Shown here in pieces: positions 1-6,835 of a DNA stretch of 25,817 nucleotides. Positions within the stretch are counted from its first letter, which is position 1; every line of letters starts with the position of its first letter. A program made the translations under genes and the position numbers. Source of the stretch: UBA3064 sp016868095 (GTDB lineage Bacteria > Pseudomonadota > Gammaproteobacteria > Burkholderiales > Burkholderiaceae_E); assembly GCA_041175665.1 (NCBI GenBank), contig JBEDEM010000026.1:1-25817 (forward strand), written 5' to 3'. Under the pieces are notes generated by a model that was not told where the DNA came from, did no database searches, and saw only the letters and a list, made by a program, of their open reading frames with translations.

Positions 1-188
1 GCTCCGCCATAGCCTAATTGTGGCGCGATCAAAGTGGTTAGGTAGGCGCCTAAAGCGTAGAAGGCACCGTGGGCGAGGTTAACGATACCGCCAAGCGAAA
101 AAATCAGCGATAAACCCAGCGCTATCAGCAGGTAATAAACCCCATCCAATAGGCCATTGAGCAATTGCTGCAAGATGATGCTTGACAT
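1..188 (-). CDS. livH: Branched-chain amino acid ABC transporter permease, LivH type (partial, N-terminus only)
   Basis: The reverse strand from an ATG at 188 reads MSSIILQQLLNGLLDGVYYL, then a membrane segment and the motif GGIVNLAHGAFYALGAY, the typical N-terminus of LivH-type inner-membrane permeases (Asn-Leu-Ala-His-Gly after the first helix). About 62 residues are present; the rest lies beyond the left edge. The permease would form the membrane channel of an ABC importer for amino acids, amides or related compounds, together with the receptor encoded just upstream on the same strand (385-1722). The 196-base gap between the two genes holds a hairpin, described separately. The family is clear; the substrate is not. 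Confidence 0.88.
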   Translation of the reverse strand, partial: MSSIILQQLLNGLLDGVYYLLIALGLSLIFSLGGIVNLAHGAFYALGAYLTTLIAPQLGYGG

Positions 189-266
189 GACTGTGAGGGT
201 TTAAGCGTTCTAAGATCAAGTGCTTTGACGGGATGCGCACTGAAAATGCTGCATCCAATCACCGAA

Positions 267-294
267 GAGGCTTTGACTTCCTAGTCAAAACCTC
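267..294 (-). promoter_or_regulatory. Intercistronic hairpin between receptor and permease genes
   Basis: GAGG-C-TTTGACT, loop TCCT, AGTCAAA-A-CCTC: a stem of 7 plus 4 pairs with one internal mismatch. In the minus-strand transcript it sits after the receptor stop and before livH. There is no T-tract behind it, so a classical terminator is unlikely. By analogy with other receptor-permease operons it could stabilise the receptor mRNA or damp read-through; that is inference. Confidence 0.4.
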
Positions 295-384
295 CCTGTG
301 CTGAAGAGGGTGCACGATCGCAGACTTACTCAGTTAGTCAGTCTTTCGAGGTGTATGCGATCGATTCCCCTCAATCGATGGCGA

Positions 385-1722
385 TCAAGCCGGCATATTG
401 CAGGTGTTTTCCTCTTTGGTGGCCGCAATCACCTCAAGGCTCTCGTTGGCCGCAGGTACGGGATCGCTTGGTTTGTAAATATCCCACTTATTCTTGAGAT
501 CTTTCGCCTTTAATGCCTCGACGGCATACATCTCATGCATCAGTTGATGATCGTAGGCGCGGAAATAGCCTTCCCGGGTCTTAAGCAAATCAAACTTGGC
601 ACCTTTCTCCCAGTGGCCAATGATCTGGGTTGCCTCCGTGGATTTAATGTCGTTCATCGATTTCGCAAGGATGTGCATACTGATGTAGTCCCCCCAAGCC
701 TGATTCTCGGGTGGCTTACCGTATTTTTTTGTAAAGGCTTGCACGAATGCTTTGGAACCAGGCGTATTAATTAAGTGATGCCAAACGAGCGGCCAGGTTC
801 CAAAAAAGTTACCCTGGCCAGCGCCCCAGGCAACTGCTGTATCAAAGCCAAAGCCTGCAACGGGAAAGTCGAGTCCAAACTCTGCATACTGCTTTAGAAA
901 GTTAGTAATTTGGACCCCAGCAAGATTCGAGATCACGAGGTCAGGCTTGGCCGCACGAATCTTCAACAGGTAAGCAGAAAAGTCTGCTGCATCGGTTGGA
1001 ACGAGCTCATCGGCTGCAAACTGGCCGCCATTGCCCTCCATAAATCGTCTGGCAACTTTAAGTAAGTCATGACCAAAGGCGTAGTCGGCTGTTAATGAAT
1101 ACCAGCGCTTTCCCTTGACCCGGTTTTGTGCAAGAAGAGAGCGCCCAACGGTCTTAACGTACATCGAGTTTTGACTCTCGACATGAAACATGTATTTGTT
1201 ACAGTTTGAACCACGTAATGCGTCAGAGTTTGCGCCGGTGTTGATAAAAAGATTCTTGGTTCGCTGTGCAACTTGGGCGATCGTAAGCGCTGAAGCCGAC
1301 GATATCTCCCCGACAATACAGGCGACTTTATCGCGTTCGATCAAGCGCTCTGCCTTGGTGGATGCGGTTTGCGGGTTTACAGAGTCCTCTTTAACCAATT
1401 CAACTTTGCGGCCGAGGATCCCCCCTTTTGCGTTGATCTCTTCAATAGCGAGATCGGCCGCTTGAACAGCATATTCTCCGAGTGTTCCAAGAAACCCGGT
1501 CCGTGGCGTTAAATGGCCAATCTTGATGACATTGGATTGCCCACGGCTAATGAAGGGAAAGCCAGCGAGCCCTCCTGCTGCCATAGCAGCGCCACCCCTA
1601 AGAACCTGTCGACGCGAACCTGCATGCCTGGCGTTCGGGCTTGGCTTTGCACCGGAGCTCGCTTGATGATCGCTTCCCGTTATATCTTTTTCACCCATCT
1701 GTATCGTGCTCTTGTTATCCAT
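385..1722 (-). CDS. ABC transporter substrate-binding protein, LivK/urea-amide receptor type, Tat-exported
   Basis: A 445-residue type I periplasmic binding protein (Peripla_BP_6-like). The long N-terminus carries a twin-arginine signal, SRRQVLRGGAAMAAGG, with the arginine pair at residues 37-38. The mature part begins with INVxIGHLTPxTGFLG-like sequence (here VIKIGHLTPRTGFLG), followed by AADLAIEEINAKGGILGRKVE and VACIVGEISSASAL, which are typical of the fold. The start is well set: AAGGAGGAAGCG lies directly before the ATG. It should capture an amino acid or small amide in the periplasm and deliver it to the LivH-type permease encoded downstream. The Tat signal suggests export in a folded state. 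The ligand cannot be read from the sequence. Confidence 0.9.
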   Translation of the reverse strand: MDNKSTIQMGEKDITGSDHQASSGAKPSPNARHAGSRRQVLRGGAAMAAGGLAGFPFISRGQSNVIKIGHLTPRTGFLGTLGEYAVQAADLAIEEINAKGGILGRKVELVKEDSVNPQTASTKAERLIERDKVACIVGEISSASALTIAQVAQRTKNLFINTGANSDALRGSNCNKYMFHVESQNSMYVKTVGRSLLAQNRVKGKRWYSLTADYAFGHDLLKVARRFMEGNGGQFAADELVPTDAADFSAYLLKIRAAKPDLVISNLAGVQITNFLKQYAEFGLDFPVAGFGFDTAVAWGAGQGNFFGTWPLVWHHLINTPGSKAFVQAFTKKYGKPPENQAWGDYISMHILAKSMNDIKSTEATQIIGHWEKGAKFDLLKTREGYFRAYDHQLMHEMYAVEALKAKDLKNKWDIYKPSDPVPAANESLEVIAATKEENTCNMPA

Positions 1723-1858
1723 CGCTTCCTCCTTGTATGCGAAATGTCGCAGTGCTGCAGCTAAGCACAGCTACGAGGCACTGTCTAGTCGACAGGTTCG
1801 GAAAGATGAGTTTCGGTTGATTTCAGAAAAACGCAAGGACGCAGAATGATTAGCAAAC

Positions 1859-1913
1859 TTTGGTACAAACTTTCGATCTGCGTGCGTTTGGTACAGACTT
1901 CGGTCTGCGAGCG
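1859..1913. repeat. Two tandem imperfect copies of a ~28-bp element with UUCG hairpin
   Basis: Copy 1 (1859-1886) and copy 2 (1887-1913) both start TTTGGTACA and contain TTCG, TCTGCG and GCG in the same order. Copy 2 forms the perfect hairpin CAGAC-TTCG-GTCTG at 1894-1907; copy 1 forms it poorly. The element lies in the divergent region between the receptor gene and the rhodanese gene. A related hairpin sharing CTTCGGTCTGCG occurs at 16406-16427. Function is unknown. Confidence 0.5.
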
Positions 1914-1960
1914 TGCGCAGCTCGTTACAGTGAAGCACTTTGCATGAGGGAGCAACATCT

Positions 1961-2416
1961 ATGGCAATTACCAGGGGCTATCGTCAACTTGTCGATGAAG
2001 CGCTCAAGGAAGTCACCACATATACCGTAGAGCAAGTACTAGAACGGCAAGGCAATGTGCAGGCCAATTCAGATGTTCAACTTGTTGACATCCGTGATGT
2101 ACGTGAACTCGAACGCGAAGGCACGATCCCCTTAGCCCTGCATGCCCCTCGTGGCATGCTTGAATTTTGGGTAGACCCAGAATCGCCTTATTTTAAATCC
2201 GTGTTTGCAAATGAAGACAAAGAATTGATCTTGTTTTGCGGTGGGGGTTGGCGCAGTGCATTAGCCGCCAAGACTTTGCAAGATATGGGTATGACAAATG
2301 TTGCACACATGGATGGCGGTTTCAGTGCATGGAAGTCAGCGCAAGCACCAATAATCAGTTATCAAGAACATAAACTTCAGAACGTAACAAAGGCGGAGCG
2401 GCATGCTAAGGATTAA
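1961..2416 (+). CDS. Rhodanese-like domain protein (single domain)
   Basis: 151 residues with one rhodanese domain: VQLVDIRDVRELEREGTIP near residues 39-57, active-site loop LFCGGGWRSALA with Cys93 and Arg98, and the closing motif HMDGGFSAWK near 116. Such proteins move sulfane sulfur through a persulfide on the loop cysteine; the acceptor here is unknown. ATG 1961 is chosen because AGGGAG lies eight bases before it; an in-frame TTG at 1940 would add seven residues but lacks such a site. The last 14 bases overlap the next gene, so the two are probably translated together. No signal peptide is visible, so the protein is likely cytoplasmic. Confidence 0.85.
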   Translation: MAITRGYRQLVDEALKEVTTYTVEQVLERQGNVQANSDVQLVDIRDVRELEREGTIPLALHAPRGMLEFWVDPESPYFKSVFANEDKELILFCGGGWRSALAAKTLQDMGMTNVAHMDGGFSAWKSAQAPIISYQEHKLQNVTKAERHAKD

Positions 2417-3629
2417 CGCTGAGCGATTGATAAGGGACTTGCTGCACTTGCGAGCTTTTGGTTCACAGTCCTCAGGGGTGGTCAGGCCAGCTTTCAGTCA
2501 AGCCGATATGCAAGCTCGGTACTGGCTACGTGAGCAGTTTGAGCAGGCGGGCTTGACCAGTCGGATCGACGGGGTTGGGAATGTGCTTGGTTTTTCGCCA
2601 CATCCAGGAAAGGCCTTGCTGATTGGCTCTCACGCTGATTCGCAGCCTACAGGCGGATGGCTTGATGGCGCTATGGGCGTTATTTATGCGCTTGAGATTG
2701 CGAGAACTTTGTCTGAATCAGATAGCTATCGATATCTTCCTGTTGATATCGTTGCGCTACAAGATGAGGAATCACGCTTTATTGGTTGTCTTGGAGCGAA
2801 GTCGCTGACAGGCGTTTTGGATGATCACATGGCGCAGCATGCAACCGACAAAGATGGTATTCGGCTCGTGGATGCGCTTGAGGATGCAGGCCTCTCCGGG
2901 GTGCCACGCGAGCGTCTCGATCGCACACGCTATATCGGATTTCTTGAGGCTCATATCGAGCAAGGCCCCACCCTCGAGGTCAATTCAAAGCGTATCGGCA
3001 TCGTGACAGAGATCGTCGGCGTGCGAGGTCTTAAGGCGATTTTCCGGGGGCAGCAAAATCATGCTGGCACCACGATGATGGCCTTAAGACGGGACGCATC
3101 GACCGCGCTCTATGCTTTTGCGCACAGGATTAATCAGGTTTTTGCTGCTCATGCTGCCGAGCGAAGTGTCTGGACAATGGGTAGGGCTAAGCTTGTGCCC
3201 AATGCAACTTCGATCATCCCTGGTTATGCAGAACTTGATTTGCAGTTTCGTGATGCAAGTGAATCACAATTAGATCGATTCACAGCACTAGCTTATGAGA
3301 CTGCTGAAGAGATTGCTAAGTCTTCACGTGTAGGCGTCGAGCTCATCGAAGCGCGTAGTCCAGTAGCACCCAGCAAGATGAGCGAATCGCTGTACACCTA
3401 TTTAGAGCGGTCCGCGCGGCAGCATGTGCCAAATGCGTGGATACATATGCCAAGTGGCGCTTTTCACGATGCAGGTGTTATGGCTGATTTCATGCCTAGC
3501 GCCATGCTTTTTATACCGTCTATCGGAGGCATAAGTCACGACTTTGCTGAGGATAGTCACCGTGACGATTTAATCCTTGGCTGTCAGGTCATGGCAACCG
3601 CAGTCGTGGATTTGCTTGCGTCGTGCTAA
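2403..3629 (+). CDS. M20-family amidohydrolase: N-carbamoyl-L-amino acid hydrolase / allantoate amidohydrolase-like
   Basis: 408 residues, the usual length for the HyuC/AllC/AmaB group of binuclear metallohydrolases. Metal-site motifs are in order: LLIGSHADSQPTGGWLDGAMG (His77, Asp88), LQDEESRFIGCLGAKSLTG (Glu122/123), EAHIEQGPTLE, and GISHDFAEDS near the C-terminus. The lid domain between them contains RGQQNHAGTTMM. Family members cleave N-carbamoyl amino acids, allantoate or ureidoglycolate, releasing ammonia and CO2, or act as beta-ureidopropionase. The exact substrate cannot be told. It overlaps the rhodanese gene by 14 bases and is followed after 77 bases by a solute receptor, which fits uptake and hydrolysis of a nitrogenous compound. 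Confidence 0.87.
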   Translation: MLRINAERLIRDLLHLRAFGSQSSGVVRPAFSQADMQARYWLREQFEQAGLTSRIDGVGNVLGFSPHPGKALLIGSHADSQPTGGWLDGAMGVIYALEIARTLSESDSYRYLPVDIVALQDEESRFIGCLGAKSLTGVLDDHMAQHATDKDGIRLVDALEDAGLSGVPRERLDRTRYIGFLEAHIEQGPTLEVNSKRIGIVTEIVGVRGLKAIFRGQQNHAGTTMMALRRDASTALYAFAHRINQVFAAHAAERSVWTMGRAKLVPNATSIIPGYAELDLQFRDASESQLDRFTALAYETAEEIAKSSRVGVELIEARSPVAPSKMSESLYTYLERSARQHVPNAWIHMPSGAFHDAGVMADFMPSAMLFIPSIGGISHDFAEDSHRDDLILGCQVMATAVVDLLASC

Positions 3630-3706
3630 CCATGGTTGAGTCGTGAAACAATGATTGTTCCACTTAATGAGTGTCATACCAGTAATATCACAATGGAGAC
3701 CGTAAG

Positions 3707-4744
3707 ATGAAAAAAGTGATTCAACCCATTGCCCTCAGAAGAAGGGTACTTGGCAATGCGCTTCAGACTGGTTTAGTCCTGGGCGCTGGGGCTATGACTG
3801 GCGCCGCTCTCGGTCTAAGGTCTGCAGCTGCACAATCAGGGCCCCTAGCTGGCTATCCAAGTAAGCCGATTAACTTAATCGTGCCGTGGCCGCCCGGTGG
3901 ATCGACCGATCGACATCTTCGCAAGTTTGCAGAGATCGCAAGCAAATACTTGGGTCAGAGCATCATTATTGAGAACAAGCCAGGCGCTGGTGGCATGCTT
4001 GGTCCCTCAACCATGGCAGCAGCAGCTAAAGCCGATGGCTATACACTCGCCCAACTTCCGATGAGCGCATTTCGAATCCCACATATGCAAGCAGTATCCT
4101 GGGATCCGATACGTGATTTTACTTATATCATTGGCTTAACCGGCTACACCTTCGGCGTTACCGTTCGGGCGGACTCGAAATTTAAAACAATCCAAGAAAT
4201 TGTTGAGTTTGCGAAAGCGAACCCTGAAAAACTATCGGTGGGCAATACCGGCACTGGCACTACGCCACATCTTGTTATCGAAGAGCTTGGCATGCGAACA
4301 GGTGCAAAGTTTCTTCATGTTCCATTTAAAGGGAATTCAGAAAATACCCTTGCGCTACTTGGTGGTCATACGGATGCCTTATCCGATGCAACCGGTTGGG
4401 GCCCTAATGTTGACGCAGGTAAGATGCGATTGCTGATGACTTTTGGTGAGCGGCGTACAAAGCGCTGGGCATATGCGCCCACAGCGAAAGAATTGGGTTA
4501 CGGCATTGTTTCAAATTCACCCTATGGCATCGTTGCACCTAAAGGCCTTGACCCACGCATTCAGAAGCATTTACACGACGCTTTTAGAAAGGCACTTGAT
4601 GATCCAGAGCATCTGAAAATGCTCGACACACTTGACCAGGAGTATTGGTATAAAAGTAGCGAGGATTATCTTGCTTGGGCAAAACAAACGCTCGAGTCTG
4701 AGCGAAAGCTCATCGATGCCCTTGGTTTGTTAAAAAAATCTTAG
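3707..4744 (+). CDS. Tripartite tricarboxylate transporter receptor, Bug (TctC) family
   Basis: 345 residues. N-terminal export signal with RRR at 11-13, a long hydrophobic stretch and a likely cleavage after AAA (about residue 42). The mature protein opens with YPSKPINLIVPWPPGGSTD, the standard Bug-family opening; Asp68 is the position that usually contacts the ligand carboxylate. Further family marks are IIIENKPGAGGMLG and GNTGTGTTPHL. GGAGA precedes the ATG. Bug receptors are very numerous in Burkholderiales and often occur without their TctAB membrane partners, as here. The RRR and hydrophobic region could be a Tat signal, though the motif is imperfect. The ligand is unknown; the neighbours suggest a carbamoyl- or amino-acid-like compound. 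Confidence 0.92.
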   Translation: MKKVIQPIALRRRVLGNALQTGLVLGAGAMTGAALGLRSAAAQSGPLAGYPSKPINLIVPWPPGGSTDRHLRKFAEIASKYLGQSIIIENKPGAGGMLGPSTMAAAAKADGYTLAQLPMSAFRIPHMQAVSWDPIRDFTYIIGLTGYTFGVTVRADSKFKTIQEIVEFAKANPEKLSVGNTGTGTTPHLVIEELGMRTGAKFLHVPFKGNSENTLALLGGHTDALSDATGWGPNVDAGKMRLLMTFGERRTKRWAYAPTAKELGYGIVSNSPYGIVAPKGLDPRIQKHLHDAFRKALDDPEHLKMLDTLDQEYWYKSSEDYLAWAKQTLESERKLIDALGLLKKS

Positions 4745-4780
4745 TTCTAGAGCTTAGTCTTCGCCAATGAGACGAATCGC

Positions 4781-4809
4781 TTGCCATCTTTCAAAAATTG
4801 CATCAAGAT
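4781..4809 (+). promoter_or_regulatory. Candidate sigma-70 promoter for the riboswitch leader
   Basis: TTGCCA (4781-4786), 17-base spacer, CAAGAT (4804-4809). Transcription would begin near 4815, at the 5' edge of the first glycine aptamer, which supports the call although the -10 match is only moderate. Confidence 0.4.
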
Positions 4810-4813
4810 TCAC

Positions 4814-4992
4814 GCTGCATCGGGAGAGTTCGCAAACACGACGCCGAAGGAGCAACCGCCCCGGAATCTCTCAGGCAAATGGACCGATGCAGCGTACACA
4901 CTCTGAAGAGCGGGCCGCAGTTGCGTGCCCCACCGAAGGAGCAAGCCTGAGCTGAGGTCAGTTCTGGCGAAACTCTCAGGTCTAGGACAGAG
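4814..4992 (+). ncRNA. Tandem glycine riboswitch (two aptamers)
   Basis: Aptamer 1 (4814-4893) is closed by a perfect ten-base P1, GCTGCATCGG with CCGATGCAGC, and contains the class hallmarks CGGGAGAG, CGCCGAAGGAGCAA and CTCTCAGGCAAA. A seven-base linker leads to aptamer 2 (4901-4992), closed by CTCTG/CAGAG and containing CACCGAAGGAGCAAGC and AACTCTCAGGT. This is the classical gcvT-motif tandem arrangement, which senses glycine. It lies 5' of a DadA-type gene rather than the glycine cleavage operon, so the dehydrogenase is probably raised when glycine is plentiful. Reading frames across this stretch are spurious. Confidence 0.95.
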
Positions 4993-4995
4993 GGG

Positions 4996-5027
4996 GCCAA
5001 GCGAGCGAATGCTTGCGGCTTTCTTTT
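4996..5027 (+). terminator. Terminator-like expression platform of the glycine riboswitch
   Basis: GCC-AA-GCGAGC, loop GAAT, GCTTGC-GGC, then TTTCTTTT: a hairpin with one G-U pair and an AA bulge, followed at once by a T-rich run and then the ribosome-binding site of the next gene. It lies four bases after aptamer 2. This fits transcriptional attenuation relieved by glycine, but the competing antiterminator pairing was not worked out. Confidence 0.6.
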
Positions 5028-5039
5028 CCTGGAGTGAAT

Positions 5040-6326
5040 ATGTCGAAGCATGTGATCATTGTTGGCGGTGGTATTACCGGCATTACCGTTGCCTATCAGC
5101 TAATTAAGCAAGGCTTTAAGGTCAGCGTTGTCGAACGTCATCGCTATCCCGCCATGGAAACAAGCTATGCAAATGGCGGTCAACTTTCTGCTTCAAACGC
5201 TGAGGTGTGGACTCATCCTAGCACCATGCTCAAGGCGCTCAAGTGGCTATTCAGGGCCGATGCGCCCTTGCTAGTTAGTCCCAAGCCAAGCTGGCATAAG
5301 TTGACTTGGTTTTTCGAATTTTTATCAAATATTCCGAAGTACGAAAGTAATACGATTGCTACGGCAAGTTTGGCGATCGCTGCGCGTGAGCATTTGTTTG
5401 CATGGGCAAGGGAAGAGGGCATCGAATTTGATCTCAAGCAGCAAGGGATTTTGCATATTTATCGCGATAAAAAGGGGTTTGATCACGCCGCCGCTGTGAG
5501 CAAGCTCCTTGCGAAGGGTGGCCTCGAGCGAAGAGCCGTAAGTCCCTCTGAAATGAAGGCCATCGAACCAAACTTAATCGGTTCTTTTTATGGCGGTTTT
5601 TATACCGAGAGCGATAGCACGGGCGACATCCATCAATTTACGAATGGCCTTGCCAAAGCCGCACAAGCGCGTGGCGCAAGAATTCTTACCGGCGCTGCGG
5701 TCGCAGACCTGGGCTCAGATGGCCAACATGCGTGGGTCGAATTAAGCGCTGGCGATCGGATCGAGGGTGATGCGATAGTTATTTGTGCAGGCGTTGAAAG
5801 CAAGCGTTTGGCTTCAAAACTCGGTGATCGTATGAACATCTATCCAGTCAAAGGCTATTCGATCACTGTTCAACTCGACGATGAGAAAAGCAAGGCTGCG
5901 GCACCCCAGGTAAGTCTGCTCGACGACGCGACGAAACTGGTTAGCAGTCGCTTAGGAGAAGGGCGCTTCCGTGTGGCTGGGACTGCCGAATTCAACGGCT
6001 TTGATCGAAACATTCGCGCTGACCGTATCGAACCGCTTATTTCCTGGGTCAAGGCATGCTTTCCGGATGTGAGCACTAGACAAGTGATTCCCTGGGCAGG
6101 TTTGCGCCCAATGATGCCCGATATGATGCCTCGGGTCTGCCAGGGATCAAGACCAAATGTTTTCTATAACACAGGCCATGGGCATTTAGGGTGGACCCTG
6201 GGCGCAATCACCGCTGTGAAGCTGTCCGAACTCGTATCGCTTTGGCAGACACAAACGGCTACAGCTTCTTCTCGAAGCTTGCTAGCAAAGCCAGCGCAAA
6301 TTGCTTCGGCTAGGATGAGTTCCTAG
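5040..6326 (+). CDS. dadA: D-amino acid dehydrogenase-like FAD oxidoreductase (DadA/DAO family), glycine-riboswitch controlled
   Basis: 428 residues, close to the usual DadA length. The N-terminus HVIIVGGGITGITVAYQL is the dinucleotide-binding GxGxxG fold for FAD, followed by VVERHRYPAMETSYANGGQ, close to the DadA signature. The C-terminus has WAGLRPMMPDMMPRV and NTGHGHLGWTLG, also DadA-like. ATG 5040 follows GGAGTG; a frame-extended TTG at 5013 lies inside the leader and is rejected. DadA oxidises D-amino acids to 2-oxo acids and ammonia, feeding electrons to the membrane quinone pool. The upstream glycine riboswitch suggests that glycine, or a compound that yields it such as sarcosine, may be the relevant substrate; a glycine-oxidase role is an alternative. 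Confidence 0.88.
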   Translation: MSKHVIIVGGGITGITVAYQLIKQGFKVSVVERHRYPAMETSYANGGQLSASNAEVWTHPSTMLKALKWLFRADAPLLVSPKPSWHKLTWFFEFLSNIPKYESNTIATASLAIAAREHLFAWAREEGIEFDLKQQGILHIYRDKKGFDHAAAVSKLLAKGGLERRAVSPSEMKAIEPNLIGSFYGGFYTESDSTGDIHQFTNGLAKAAQARGARILTGAAVADLGSDGQHAWVELSAGDRIEGDAIVICAGVESKRLASKLGDRMNIYPVKGYSITVQLDDEKSKAAAPQVSLLDDATKLVSSRLGEGRFRVAGTAEFNGFDRNIRADRIEPLISWVKACFPDVSTRQVIPWAGLRPMMPDMMPRVCQGSRPNVFYNTGHGHLGWTLGAITAVKLSELVSLWQTQTATASSRSLLAKPAQIASARMSS

Positions 6327-6338
6327 GCTACGTAAGTA

Positions 6339-6623
6339 CTACGACTTCTTTTTGGCAACCGCGGCTTTGAAGGCGGTACCTGCTGTAAAGCGCGGGACCG
6401 TCGTTGCTGCGATCTTGATCGCAACACCCGTGGATGGATTGCGTCCTGTTCGAGCGGGGCGTTTTACAGCTTTGAATGAACCAAAGCCTGTTATTTGGAC
6501 ATCCTGCTTTTTAGCGACCGTCTTTACGATATTGCTCAGGATCGCTTCGAGGGCGCGCCCCGCTGCAGCTTTGCTGAGATCGGCTTCTTGCGCAATGATC
6601 TCGATAAGTTCGCCCTTGTTCAC
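6339..6623 (-). CDS. HU-family histone-like DNA-binding protein
   Basis: 94 residues from a GTG start preceded by AAGGAG seven bases upstream; this gives the normal HU opening VNKGELIEIIAQEADLSKA. A longer frame from ATG 6662 would add 13 residues without homology and is rejected. The protein has the core ITGFGSF and the DNA-binding beta-arm RTGRNPSTG with the intercalating proline, ending in a short basic tail AKKKS. HU bends and packs DNA in the nucleoid. Its 3' end faces that of dadA with only 12 bases between, and its 5' end diverges from kup. Whether it corresponds to HupA or HupB cannot be decided from sequence alone. Confidence 0.93.
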   Translation of the reverse strand: MNKGELIEIIAQEADLSKAAAGRALEAILSNIVKTVAKKQDVQITGFGSFKAVKRPARTGRNPSTGVAIKIAATTVPRFTAGTAFKAAVAKKKS

Positions 6624-6766
6624 CCTTATTCTCCTTGGATCCTCGGTGTTTGCGGAAAGCATCAGATTTTCTCACAGCTTCCTCTGAAGTAAAAACCACG
6701 CAAGGCTATGACGAGCCCGAATCACAGCTCAGATTGCGGTGTTACTACGAATGTTACCGTAAGGCC

Positions 6767-6795
6767 TTGACCTGGGGTGTGAATCGTCGCAAGAT
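6767..6795 (+). promoter_or_regulatory. Candidate promoter of kup
   Basis: TTGACC (6767-6772), 17-base spacer, CAAGAT (6790-6795). Initiation near 6802 would place kup ATG 6836 after a short leader and would exclude the upstream in-frame ATG at 6794. The -10 box is weak; the -35 is good. Confidence 0.4.
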
Positions 6796-6835
6796 GCTGC
6801 ATTGCAACATAAATGGCGTATCGACGAACGCTTCT

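Noticed and set aside
4767..5107. Short open frames on both strands over the leader of dadA
   Set aside because: They cover the tandem glycine riboswitch, whose conserved bases and paired stems explain the sequence.
6635..6835. Upstream extension of the Kup frame to TTG 6635
   Set aside because: The extra residues have no Kup character, overlap the HU gene and run over a candidate promoter; 618 residues from 6836 matches the family length.
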